DNA of 33,874 nucleotides from Bradyrhizobium liaoningense (GCF_018130785.1 NZ_JAFCJT010000041.1:1-33874); one strand, 5' to 3'; counted from the stretch's first letter, positions 16,378 through 24,104 are shown. Numbers and translations are program-made. The notes: generated by a model not told the origin, from the sequence alone.

Positions 16378-16406
16378 TTGACGTGTTACGTCGATTTAAG
16401 ACAGCC
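16378..16406 (+). promoter_or_regulatory. Candidate promoter and operator of HD-catalase operon
   Basis: GACGT-GTT-ACGTC (16380-16392) is a perfect inverted repeat in the gap between the GlxA-type regulator and the HD gene. A possible -35 box, TTGACG (16378-16383), overlaps it. The matching -10 about 17 bases on is poor, so the promoter call is weak. The palindrome is a plausible binding site for the divergent regulator. Confidence 0.4.
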
Positions 16407-16452
16407 TAGCCCGGATTTACAGTGGGAGCGACCTAAATTTCAGGAGCTGCTC

Positions 16453-17094
16453 ATGTCAGAAATCACCGAGGCCGCCGTCATCCCCGACAGCAAGCTGGCG
16501 CGTGCCATCACCGAATACATCCGCGACACCGAAACGGATTTGCTCTTCAACCATTCCAGCCGCGTCTACCAGTTCGGCGCGATGGCCGGCGTCCGCCGCG
16601 GGCTGACCTTCGACCGCCAGCTGCTTTACGCCGGCGCCATGTTTCACGACATCGGCCTGATGCCGGGCCATGGCAGCCAGCACGAGCGGTTCGAGGTCGA
16701 CGGCGCGCACGCCGCGCGCGACTTCCTGCGCAGCCACGGCATTTCGGAAGCCGACGCCTACACGGTGTGGACCGCGATCGCCCTGCACACGACGCCGGGC
16801 GTTCCCCAGCACATGCACCCCGTCGTCGCTCTGGTGACCGCGGGCGTCGAGATGGACGTGCTCGGGCTCACCTACGGCGAATATTCCGACGCGGAGCGCG
16901 AGGCAGTCGTGAAGGCGTTTCCGCGCACGCCGCATTTCAAGGAAGACATCATCCAGGCCTTCTACGACGGCATCAAGCATCGGCCTGACACGACGTTCGG
17001 CAACGTCAAGGCCGACGTCATCGCCGACAAGGAGCCGCATTTCCATCGCGGCAATTTCTGCAGCGTCATCCGCAACTCGCATTGGCACGGCTGA
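16453..17094 (+). CDS. HD-domain hydrolase, cyanamide hydratase-like
   Basis: A 213-residue metal-dependent HD-fold protein. The metal set is visible as H34 (FNHSSRVYQFG), H65-D66 (FHDIG), H112 (ALHTTPG) and D135 (EMDVLG). The spacing and the RFEVDGAHAARDFL segment match the cyanamide-hydratase/Ddi2-like branch of HD proteins rather than nucleotide phosphohydrolases. Cyanamide hydratase converts cyanamide to urea, but many relatives have no tested substrate. AGGAG lies 6 bases before the ATG at 16453, so I use this start, not the longer open frame. It is first of a two-gene unit with the catalase, opposite a GlxA-type regulator. Confidence 0.85.
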   Translation: MSEITEAAVIPDSKLARAITEYIRDTETDLLFNHSSRVYQFGAMAGVRRGLTFDRQLLYAGAMFHDIGLMPGHGSQHERFEVDGAHAARDFLRSHGISEADAYTVWTAIALHTTPGVPQHMHPVVALVTAGVEMDVLGLTYGEYSDAEREAVVKAFPRTPHFKEDIIQAFYDGIKHRPDTTFGNVKADVIADKEPHFHRGNFCSVIRNSHWHG

Positions 17095-17150
17095 ACGCAA
17101 TTCGCTGCCGTTGCGAATCCCCGCCCCAATCATCGACCAGGACTTATGAC

Positions 17151-18632
17151 ATGAGCGACAAACGCCCCCATCTCACGCACGCGACGGGCGCTCCCGTCAG
17201 CGACAATCTCAACATCATGACCGCCGGCCGCCGCGGCCCCGCATTGTTGCAGGATGTCTGGCTGATCGAGAAGCTGGCTCACTTCGATCGCGAGGTGATT
17301 CCCGAGCGACGCATGCACGCCAAGGGATCCGGCGCCTTCGGGACCTTCACGGTCACCCATGACATCTCCCGCTACAGCAAGGCCAGGATCTTCTCGGAGA
17401 TCGGCAAGGTCACGCCGATGTTCGCGCGCTTCTCGACGGTGGCCGGCGAGCGCGGCGCAGCGGACGCCGAACGCGACATCCGCGGCTTTGCGCTGAAGTT
17501 CTACACCGAGGAAGGCAATTGGGACATGGTGGGCAACAACACGCCCGTGTTCTTCTTCCGCGATCCCTTGCGCTTTCCCGACCTCAATCATGCGATCAAG
17601 CGCGATCCCCGAACCGGGATGCGCAGCGCCGACAACAATTGGGATTTTTGGACGCTGCTGCCGGAGGCTCTGCACCAGGTCACCATCGTGATGAGCGAGC
17701 GCGGCCTTCCCAGAAGCTTCAGGCACATGCATGGCTTCGGCAGCCATACCTACAGCTTCATCAATGCCGCCAATGAGCGGACCTGGGTGAAGTTTCACTT
17801 CCGGACCCAGCAGGGCATCGAAAACCTGACCGACGCCGAGGCCGAAGCCCTCATCGGCAAGGACCGCGAGACTCACCAGCGCGATCTGTTCGAGAGCATC
17901 GAACGCGGCGATTTCCCGCGCTGGACGATGTTCGTGCAGATCATGACCGACGATCAGGCCAAGGCGTTTGCCTTCAACCCGTTCGACCTGACCAAGGTCT
18001 GGCCGAAGGCGGACTTCCCGCTGATCGAGGTCGGCACTTTCGAGCTGAACCGCAATCCGGAAAACGTCTTCGCCGAGGTCGAACAGGCCTCCTTCTCGCC
18101 GGCCCATGTCGTTCCGGGCATCGGCTTCTCGCCCGACAAGATGCTGCAGGCGAGGCTGTTCTCCTACGGGGACGCGGCGCGCTATCGCCTCGGCGTCAAC
18201 CATCACCTGATCCCGGTCAACGCGCCGAAATGCCCGTATCACAGCTACCATCGCGATGGCGCAATGCGGACCGACGGCAATCAGGGGAGGACGCCGACCT
18301 ATTTCCCGAACAGCCTCGGCGAGTGGACGGACCAGCCCGATCTCAACGAGCCGCCGCTCGAGATTGATGGTGCAGCCGCGCATTGGGATCATCGCATCGA
18401 CGACGATCACTATCGGCAGCCCGGCGACCTCTTTCGCAAGATGAACGCAGCCGAGCGGCAGGCCTTGTTCGACAATACGGCGCGCGCCGTCGGAGCGGCG
18501 GCGATCGCGATCCAGCAACGGCACATCGCCAACTGCGCCAAGGCCGATCCCGCCTATGGCGCCGGCGTCCGCGACGCGCTGACGCGCCTCGCGACCGTTC
18601 GTGCCAAGGCTACGGAAAAGGCCGCAGAATAG
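17151..18632 (+). CDS. Small-subunit monofunctional haem catalase
   Basis: Breaks down hydrogen peroxide to water and oxygen. It is 493 residues, the size of clade 3 catalases. The distal His is H56 in FDREVIPERRMHAKGSGAFG, the distal Asn is N129 in MVGNNTPVFFFRDP, and the proximal haem-ligand Tyr is Y339 in RLFSYGDAARYRLG. The last residue of the haem signature is Ala (A343) where Gln, Glu or His is usual, a minor oddity. The ATG at 17151 is preceded by CAGGACTT; the open frame to 17082 overlaps the HD gene and is rejected. It shares a transcript with the HD protein and ends at an intrinsic terminator. Confidence 0.95.
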   Translation: MSDKRPHLTHATGAPVSDNLNIMTAGRRGPALLQDVWLIEKLAHFDREVIPERRMHAKGSGAFGTFTVTHDISRYSKARIFSEIGKVTPMFARFSTVAGERGAADAERDIRGFALKFYTEEGNWDMVGNNTPVFFFRDPLRFPDLNHAIKRDPRTGMRSADNNWDFWTLLPEALHQVTIVMSERGLPRSFRHMHGFGSHTYSFINAANERTWVKFHFRTQQGIENLTDAEAEALIGKDRETHQRDLFESIERGDFPRWTMFVQIMTDDQAKAFAFNPFDLTKVWPKADFPLIEVGTFELNRNPENVFAEVEQASFSPAHVVPGIGFSPDKMLQARLFSYGDAARYRLGVNHHLIPVNAPKCPYHSYHRDGAMRTDGNQGRTPTYFPNSLGEWTDQPDLNEPPLEIDGAAAHWDHRIDDDHYRQPGDLFRKMNAAERQALFDNTARAVGAAAIAIQQRHIANCAKADPAYGAGVRDALTRLATVRAKATEKAAE

Positions 18633-18668
18633 GGTCGCTCGATCCGCACCGACCTCTCGCCGTCTACG

Positions 18669-18703
18669 GCGAACGGCGCCGACAGGGCGCCGTTCGCATT
18701 TTT
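18669..18703 (+). terminator. Intrinsic terminator after the catalase gene
   Basis: A perfect 12-base-pair stem, GCGAACGGCGCC (18669-18680) with GGCGCCGTTCGC (18686-18697), a 5-base loop GACAG, then ATTTTT. This is the clearest rho-independent terminator in the window. Confidence 0.9.
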
Positions 18704-19074
18704 AAAGCGAACCGCCGAAGCCTCTCAATTTTCTCGCGAAAATAGCTCGAACCGACGCGCTCGCCGGGCGGCGCCGTAGCGCATCGCCGCGGCGTTTTTG
18801 CCGCGAAGCGCAGACGCCGCCATTCGCCTCCGAATGGGTCAAGCCGATAGGCTCCCTGCCTATCTTCGAGGCCCCGCACATCCCTGAGGCAATCGAGTCT
18901 TGACAGGGCCCGCCCGGCAGCGCCTTTCTATGAAATCCTGCCGGAACCGAAACAAAGGGTGCGCGAAACTCCGATCCAGAGCATTTTTCAGCCGGCTGAC
19001 GCCGATTGATGGGTGAATTTTTCGCGCGAGATCAACCACACACCTTCATCCAACCAGAAAAGCGATTCCTCAAA
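18704..19074. other. Hairpin-rich non-coding gap before ABC operon
   Basis: No convincing gene. After the catalase terminator there are four more perfect stem-loops: ATTTTC/GAAAAT (18728-18743), CGCGGC/GCCGCG with loop GTTTTT (18788-18805), CATTCG/CGAATG (18821-18836) and GATAGGC/GCCTATC (18846-18864). A TTGACA box at 18900-18905 follows. The series does not match the dispersed repeat families elsewhere in the window. It could be a small RNA gene, a structured leader or simply chance. Confidence 0.5.
18900..18933 (+). promoter_or_regulatory. Candidate promoter of the ABC-SDR-MLE operon
   Basis: A consensus TTGACA is at 18900-18905. The best -10-like sequence, TTTCTATGA, begins 19 to 20 bases later, longer than ideal, so only the -35 is strong. 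If used, the leader before the binding-protein ATG would be about 135 bases. Confidence 0.35.
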
Positions 19075-19923
19075 ATGGTTACACGTCGTGATGTCGCATC
19101 GATTGTCGGACTTGGCGCGATGGCGGCGGCCACGCTGGCCTCACCGGCCGTGGCGCAGACCGCAGCGGATCCCAACGAATCGACCTTTGCCCGCATTCGC
19201 CGCACCAAGAAGATGCGGATCGGCGCGGTCGGCGGCGGCGCGCCCTATTACATGAAGGACCTCGCCAGCGGCCAGTGGAAGGGTTTTTACGTCGATATCG
19301 CCAAAGCGCTCGCCGACGATATGGAGGCCGAGCTCGAGATCACCGAGACCACCTGGGGCAATTCGGTGCTCGATCTGCAGTCCAACAAGATCGACATCTT
19401 CTTCGGCCTCAACCCGACCCCGAAGCGCGCGCTGGTGGTCGACTTCTCGGTGCCGGTCTTCAACAACGCCTTCGGCATCCTCTGCAAGAAGGACTTCAAG
19501 CCGAAGAGCTGGGCGGAACTGAATTCGCCGGACGTCAAGATCGCCGTCGACCAGGGCTCCTCGCACGACCAGGTCGTCAGCCGCCTGACGCCGAAGGCGC
19601 AGATCTCGCGGCTGAAGACCGCCGACGATGCCACCGCCGCGCTCCAGACCGGCCGCGTCGACGCGCAGTGCCTGATCACCATGCTGTCGCTGACGGTGCT
19701 GAAGAAGAATCCCTCACTCGGCCAGTTCGTGCTGCCGACGCCGATCTTCGCTACCACCTCGAATGCCGGCTTCCGCCGCGAGAACGACAAGACCTTCCGC
19801 GACTACGTCAACACCTGGATCGACTTCAACAAGGGCCTCGGCTTCATCCGCAACGCGATCATCACCAATATGGAGCTGGTGGGCGTGACCGAAGCGGACA
19901 TTCCGCCGGGCGTTTCGCTGTAA
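19075..19923 (+). CDS. ABC transporter binding protein, amino-acid type
   Basis: Periplasmic solute-binding protein (SBP_bac_3 family) of 282 residues. The first 27 residues, beginning VTRRDVASIVGLG and ending SPAVA, form a signal with a twin arginine, so Tat export is possible though Sec cannot be excluded. The mature part has the family's opening KKMRIGAVGGGAPYYMKD, the DIAKALADDM and NKIDIFFGLNPTPKRALVVDFSVPV segments, and a second lobe with VAVDQGSS-like wording. I chose the ATG at 19075 because it places the twin arginine at the N-terminus; a TTG at 19006 would add 23 poorly fitting residues. First gene of the operon; the ligand is unknown. Confidence 0.9.
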   Translation: MVTRRDVASIVGLGAMAAATLASPAVAQTAADPNESTFARIRRTKKMRIGAVGGGAPYYMKDLASGQWKGFYVDIAKALADDMEAELEITETTWGNSVLDLQSNKIDIFFGLNPTPKRALVVDFSVPVFNNAFGILCKKDFKPKSWAELNSPDVKIAVDQGSSHDQVVSRLTPKAQISRLKTADDATAALQTGRVDAQCLITMLSLTVLKKNPSLGQFVLPTPIFATTSNAGFRRENDKTFRDYVNTWIDFNKGLGFIRNAIITNMELVGVTEADIPPGVSL

Positions 19924-19932
19924 TCTCCCACT

Positions 19933-20010
19933 GTCATTCCGGGGCTCGCGAAGCGAGAACCCGGAATCTCGAGGTTCCGGGTTCGATGCTTCGCATCGCC
20001 CCGGAACGAC
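19933..20010. repeat. Palindromic repeat, GCGAAGCGAGA family (copy 2), inside operon
   Basis: Outer arms GTCATTCCGGGG and CCCCGGAACGAC, with an inner stem ACCCGGAATCTCGAGGTTCCGGGT. It lies in the 121-base gap between the binding-protein and permease genes and would form a strong double hairpin in the operon mRNA. Confidence 0.88.
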
Positions 20011-20044
20011 GGTGCCAACGGCACCCACGACGAGTTAAACACGC

Positions 20045-20707
20045 ATGTATCAGTGGGACTTCGGCATCCTTTGGAGCTATCGCTGGCTCTTTCTCAACGG
20101 GCTCGGCGTCACCGTCGGCTTCACCGTGGTCATCGTCGTGCTCGGTCTCGTCTTCGGCCTGTTCGGCGCGTTCGGCAGCCTGTCGCGCTTCAAGGCGGTG
20201 CGGCTCACCGCCCTCACCTTCATCGAGGCATTCCGCTGCACGCCGATCCTGGTGCAGTTGATCTGGTTCTATTACGCGTTGCCGATCCTGGCCGGCGTCG
20301 AGATGACGCCGATCACGGCCTCGGCGCTCGCGCTCTCGCTCTATGGCGGCTCGTTCTATTCCGAGATCATCCGCGGCGGCATCATCTCGATCGACAAGGG
20401 TCAGTCGGAAGCGGGCGCCGCGCTCGGCATGACACCCGGCCAGAGCATGCGGCGCATCGTGCTGCCGCAGGCGATCAAGCGCATGATCCCGGCGCTGATG
20501 AACCAGTCGATCATCCAGTTCAAGAACACCTCGCTGGTCTCGGTGCTGGCCGTGCCCGATCTCGTCTATCAGAGCCAGGTCGCCGCGCATGACAGCTACC
20601 GGCCGCTGGAAACCTACACGGCGGTCGCGGTCGCCTATGCGGCGATCCTGATTCCGCTCACCATCATCGTCCGGCGCGGCGAGAAGCGACTGGCGGTCAG
20701 CGAATGA
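20045..20707 (+). CDS. Amino-acid-type ABC transporter permease
   Basis: Inner-membrane permease (HisM/GlnP family) of 220 residues with about five transmembrane helices. The cytoplasmic EAA loop that contacts the ATPase is clear: EAGAALGMTPGQSMRRIVLPQAIKRMIPAL, near residues 120-150. FRCTPILVQLIWFYYALP near residue 75 is typical of the family. Only one permease gene is present, so it probably works as a homodimer. It follows the binding-protein gene after a repeat and overlaps the ATPase gene by four bases. Confidence 0.93.
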   Translation: MYQWDFGILWSYRWLFLNGLGVTVGFTVVIVVLGLVFGLFGAFGSLSRFKAVRLTALTFIEAFRCTPILVQLIWFYYALPILAGVEMTPITASALALSLYGGSFYSEIIRGGIISIDKGQSEAGAALGMTPGQSMRRIVLPQAIKRMIPALMNQSIIQFKNTSLVSVLAVPDLVYQSQVAAHDSYRPLETYTAVAVAYAAILIPLTIIVRRGEKRLAVSE

Positions 20708-21510
20708 GCGAGCCATCCAAGCAAACTTCGAAAATCGAGATCCGCAGCCTGCGCAAGAGCTTTGGCAGCAACGAGGTTTTGAAGAACATCAGCCTCGACG
20801 TCGCCAAGGGCGGCGTGGTCGCGCTGATCGGCCCGTCCGGCTCGGGCAAGTCGACGCTGCTCCGCTGCATCAATCTGCTGGTCGTGCCCGACGGCGGCAG
20901 CGTCCGCGTCGGCGACACGCGCTTTGCGTTCGGCGACGGCGCAAAACTGCCCGACGTGAAGACGCTGGCAAGATTCCGCGCCACCACCGGCATGGTGTTC
21001 CAGCATTTCAATCTATTCCCGCACATGACCACGCTCCAGAACGTGATGGAGGGGCCGGTCACGGTGCGCCGCATGGCCCGGGCGGACGCCGAGAAGCTCG
21101 CGCGTGCACAGCTCGCAAAAGTCGGGCTCGCGGAAAAGGCCGACCAATATCCGGCGACGCTGTCCGGCGGGCAGAAGCAGCGCGTCGCGATCGCGCGCGC
21201 GCTCGCGATGGAGCCGGACGTGATGCTGTTCGACGAAGCAACCTCGGCGCTCGATCCCGAGCTCGTCGGCGAGGTGCTCAACGTGATCCAGCAGCTGGCA
21301 TCCGAGGGCATGACGATGGTGATCGTGACCCATGAGATCGCCTTCGCCCGCGAGGTCGCCGACCGCCTCATCTTCATGCGCGACGGAATCGTGGTCGAGG
21401 AAGGTCCGGCGCGGCAGGTGATCGACAATCCGCAGGAAGCCGCGACGCGCGCCTTCCTCAGCCACTTCCATCGCACCGGCGCGCTGCCGCCAGCCAACGC
21501 AACACCGTGA
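20704..21510 (+). CDS. Amino-acid-type ABC transporter ATPase
   Basis: ATP-binding subunit of 268 residues. Walker A GPSGSGKST (43-51), Q-loop GMVFQHFNLFPHMT, signature LSGGQKQR, Walker B VMLFDEATSALDPE and switch His in VIVTHE are all intact. The close match to GlnQ/HisP-type subunits supports a polar amino-acid or amino-acid-derived substrate. It overlaps the permease by four bases (ATGA), and its stop shares a base with the SDR start (TGATG). Confidence 0.94.
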   Translation: MSEPSKQTSKIEIRSLRKSFGSNEVLKNISLDVAKGGVVALIGPSGSGKSTLLRCINLLVVPDGGSVRVGDTRFAFGDGAKLPDVKTLARFRATTGMVFQHFNLFPHMTTLQNVMEGPVTVRRMARADAEKLARAQLAKVGLAEKADQYPATLSGGQKQRVAIARALAMEPDVMLFDEATSALDPELVGEVLNVIQQLASEGMTMVIVTHEIAFAREVADRLIFMRDGIVVEEGPARQVIDNPQEAATRAFLSHFHRTGALPPANATP

Positions 21511-22265
21511 TGCCAGATATCGACCGCACCTACCTCGTCACCGGTGCCGCCAGCGGCATCGGCCGCGCGACCGCAAGATTGCTCGCGGGCCCCGGGACCG
21601 CGCTTCTGCTCCACACCCGCTCAAACGCAGAAGGTCTCGATGCCACAGCGGCCGAAGCCGAAGCGAAAGGCGCGGTCGTCGCAAAGTGCCTCGGCGATCT
21701 CGCCGAGGAAGCAGCCGTCATCGACGCCATCGCCGCCGCGCAACGCGCCTTCGGCCGGCTCGACGGATTGATTTTGGTTGGCGGCCACGCCCGCCGCGGC
21801 AGCGCCATCGGCACGCCAGCCGATCAATTCCGCCAGGCGATGGACGAATCCGCGCTCGCCTTCACGCGTCTCGTTGACGCCGCGCTTCCGCTGCTACGGG
21901 CCGGGCGCGATGCGCGGATCGTCGCTGTATCCTCCTTTGTGGCGCATGCGATCCGCCCCGAATTCGCACCCTTTGCCGCGACGGCTGCGAGCCGCTCCGC
22001 GCTGGAGGCCCTGGTGCGGCTTACCGCGATCGAGCTCGCCAAGGACGGCATCACCGTCAACGCGGTTGCACCCGGCCTCATCGTCAAGGACAAGCCGAGC
22101 GAGAGCCGGCTCTCGCCCGAACAGATCGCCGCGACCGAGGCGCTGATCCCGATGGGCCGCCGCGGGCGGCCGGATGAAGTGGCCGAGATCATCGCCTTCC
22201 TGGCGTCGCCGAAGGCGTCCTACGTCACCGGCCAGGTCTGGCACGTCAATGGAGGCCTGACATGA
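21510..22265 (+). CDS. SDR-fold protein with altered catalytic residues
   Basis: A 251-residue short-chain dehydrogenase/reductase fold. The nucleotide site looks intact: TGAASGIG near residues 11-18, an Arg in HTRSN suggesting NADP(H), and GDLAEE. The active site does not. Aligning on the rigid stretch that ends ITVNAVAPG, where canonical Lys and Asn are 22 residues apart, the Tyr and Lys of YxxxK become T158 and R162; the NNAG motif reads VGGHA, and the tetrad Asn is likely Ser. Only Ser (S141/S142) remains. The C-terminus (YVTGQVWHVNGG) is normal for the family. It may be a non-classical enzyme, a binding protein or a partner subunit. It starts inside the ATPase stop and overlaps the next gene by four bases. 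Confidence 0.85.
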   Translation: MPDIDRTYLVTGAASGIGRATARLLAGPGTALLLHTRSNAEGLDATAAEAEAKGAVVAKCLGDLAEEAAVIDAIAAAQRAFGRLDGLILVGGHARRGSAIGTPADQFRQAMDESALAFTRLVDAALPLLRAGRDARIVAVSSFVAHAIRPEFAPFAATAASRSALEALVRLTAIELAKDGITVNAVAPGLIVKDKPSESRLSPEQIAATEALIPMGRRGRPDEVAEIIAFLASPKASYVTGQVWHVNGGLT

Positions 22266-23389
22266 CCGAAGCGACCGTCGAACGCATCAGGCTGTTCCTG
22301 ATCGAGAGCCCGATCAGGATGGCGCGCCTCCAGGGCGTCGGCAACGTCAAGGGCACGGTCAAGCGCGTGCTGGTCGAGCTGACCTCGAGCGACGGCGTGA
22401 TCGGTTGGGGCGAAGCAGCTCCGTGGGAAGTGTTCACGGGGACGCCGGAAGCAGCCTTCTCCGCGCTCGACATCTATCTGCGACCCATTGTGCTCGGCAA
22501 ACCCGTGCGTCGCATTCGCGCGCTGATGGCCGAACTGGACCGTGCGCTGGTCGGCCATGCCGAGGCCAAGGTCGCGATCGAGATGGCGCTGCTCGACATC
22601 GTCGGTAAATCGTCGGGACTTTCAGTCGCCGACCTGCTCGGCGGCCGCGTGCGGGACACGATCCCGCTGTCGTTCTCGATCGCCGATCCCGATTTCGCGG
22701 CCGATCTCGAGCGGATGCGAAAGATGGTTCCGGACGGTAACGTGATCTACAAGGTCAAGACCGGCGTGAAGCCGCATCGCGAGGACCTCGATCATCTCGC
22801 GGCGATCCGCAAGGAATTCGGCGACAAGGTCGATCTGCGCGTCGATTATAACCAGGCGCTGGCGCCGTTCGGCGCCATCAAGATTTTGCGCGACGTCGAG
22901 GAGTTCGCGCCGACCTTCATCGAGCAGCCGGTACCGCGCAAATATCTCGACGTGATGGCGCAGCTCACCGCGGCGCTGGAAACGCCTGTTCTCGCCGACG
23001 AGAGCTGCTTCGATCGCCGCGACATGATGGAGGTGGTGCGCCGCGAGGCGGCCGATGCCGTCTCGATCAAGCTGATGAAGGCCGGCGGCCTGTTCGAGGC
23101 GCAGGCGATCATGGCGCTCGCCGACATCGCCGGCCTGCCCGGCTATGGCGGCACGCTTTGGGAGGGCGGCATCGGCCTCGCCGCCGGCACGCAGCTGATC
23201 GCAGCAACGCCGGGCATCTCGCTCGGCTGCGAATTCTACATGCCACATCACGTGCTGACCGAGGACGTGCTGGAAGAGCGCGTCGCCAACCGCGCCGGCC
23301 ATGTCGTGGTGCCCGACGGCCCGGGCCTCGGCATCCGCGTCAGCGAAGCCTCCGTCCGCGCCAATGCGCGCGTGCTGGCGGAGGCGTAA
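22262..23389 (+). CDS. Enolase-superfamily enzyme, MLE subgroup
   Basis: A 375-residue enzyme of the mandelate racemase/muconate lactonizing family. The catalytic lysine pair is KVK (K164, K166), the magnesium ligands are D195 (VDYN), E221 (FIEQP) and D246 (LADES), and the opposite lysine is K270 (SIKLMKAGG). These sit at a constant offset of three from the well-studied Pseudomonas muconate cycloisomerase residues, so this is the MLE subgroup. That subgroup also contains racemases, epimerases, dehydratases and o-succinylbenzoate synthase, so the reaction cannot be named from sequence. The amino-acid-type transporter upstream suggests an amino-acid-like substrate. It starts four bases before the SDR stop. 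Confidence 0.9.
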   Translation: MTEATVERIRLFLIESPIRMARLQGVGNVKGTVKRVLVELTSSDGVIGWGEAAPWEVFTGTPEAAFSALDIYLRPIVLGKPVRRIRALMAELDRALVGHAEAKVAIEMALLDIVGKSSGLSVADLLGGRVRDTIPLSFSIADPDFAADLERMRKMVPDGNVIYKVKTGVKPHREDLDHLAAIRKEFGDKVDLRVDYNQALAPFGAIKILRDVEEFAPTFIEQPVPRKYLDVMAQLTAALETPVLADESCFDRRDMMEVVRREAADAVSIKLMKAGGLFEAQAIMALADIAGLPGYGGTLWEGGIGLAAGTQLIAATPGISLGCEFYMPHHVLTEDVLEERVANRAGHVVVPDGPGLGIRVSEASVRANARVLAEA

Positions 23390-23684
23390 GGCAGCCGCCA
23401 GCACTGGGGCGCGCAAAGCGCGAACCCGGGACCCATAACCACAGGATCGGGTTTGGCGAAGATTCGGGGTTACCAGCTCGCGGAATAACCACTGCCTGTG
23501 GTTGTCGGTCCCGGATCAGCGCTCCGCCCTGGACAACGCTACGCCTTGCCAAGAGCTGCGCTTGTCCGGGATGACGATCGAGTATGCAGTGACCGCGGAG
23601 CCCCGATCCTTCCCCTGGCTGACTCCGTATCGTATGGTCGTCGGAGCCAACTAGCTCGCCCCATCGGGCCGCCCGGAAACGCAT
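23390..23684. other. Repeat-filled gap between MLE gene and HIT gene
   Basis: A gap of 295 bases with no supported gene. Most of it (23402-23576) is a composite palindromic repeat. After that only plain sequence up to the HIT gene start at 23685 is visible. No clear terminator T-run was found. Confidence 0.7.
23402..23576. repeat. Composite palindromic repeat with CATAACCACAGG core
   Basis: Contains CGCGCAAAGCGCGAACCCGGGACC and a facing GGTCCCGGATC, with an inner ATAACCACAGG/CCTGTGGTTGT pair. A second part, GGACAACGCTACGC...GCGCTTGTCC, ends in GGGATGACG. The wording overlaps the GCGAAGCGAGC family, but this copy is longer and more diverged. Confidence 0.75.
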
Positions 23685-24104
23685 ATGTCTGATCCCGCCT
23701 GGTCGCTGCACTCCCGCCTGAAAGAGGACACCATCGACATCGGCGACCTGCCGCTGTCGAAGGTACTGGTTATCAAGGACGCGCATTATCCCTGGCTGCT
23801 GCTGGTGCCGCGGCGGCCCGATGCGGTCGAGATCATCGATCTCGACGAAGTGCAGCAGGCGCAATTGATGACGGAAATTTCCCGCGTCTCGCGCGCGCTG
23901 AAAGAGATCACCAAATGCGACAAGCTCAATGTCGCCGCACTCGGCAACCTCGTGCCGCAGCTTCACGTCCACATCATCGCGCGGCGTACCGGTGACGCCG
24001 CTTGGCCGCGGCCGGTGTGGGGCGTGATGCCGCCTTTGGCGCACGACGCCACCGAGGTGCAGAATTTCATCAGCGCGCTTCGCCGCAAGATCTGGTTGGG
24101 TTGA
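23685..24104 (+). CDS. HIT-family protein
   Basis: A 139-residue histidine-triad-fold protein, probably a nucleotide-phosphate hydrolase or transferase in the cytoplasm. The C-terminal motif reads VPQLHVHIIAR: the first His of the usual HxHxH is Gln (Q92), with H94 and H96 kept, a form known in a proteobacterial branch of the family. KLNVAALGN just before it is typical. It ends 11 bases before nudC, so the two likely share a transcript. Confidence 0.88.
   Translation: MSDPAWSLHSRLKEDTIDIGDLPLSKVLVIKDAHYPWLLLVPRRPDAVEIIDLDEVQQAQLMTEISRVSRALKEITKCDKLNVAALGNLVPQLHVHIIARRTGDAAWPRPVWGVMPPLAHDATEVQNFISALRRKIWLG

Noticed and set aside
18788..18805. Second intrinsic terminator after the catalase
   Set aside because: The T-run lies in the loop, not after the stem, so it does not fit a rho-independent terminator.
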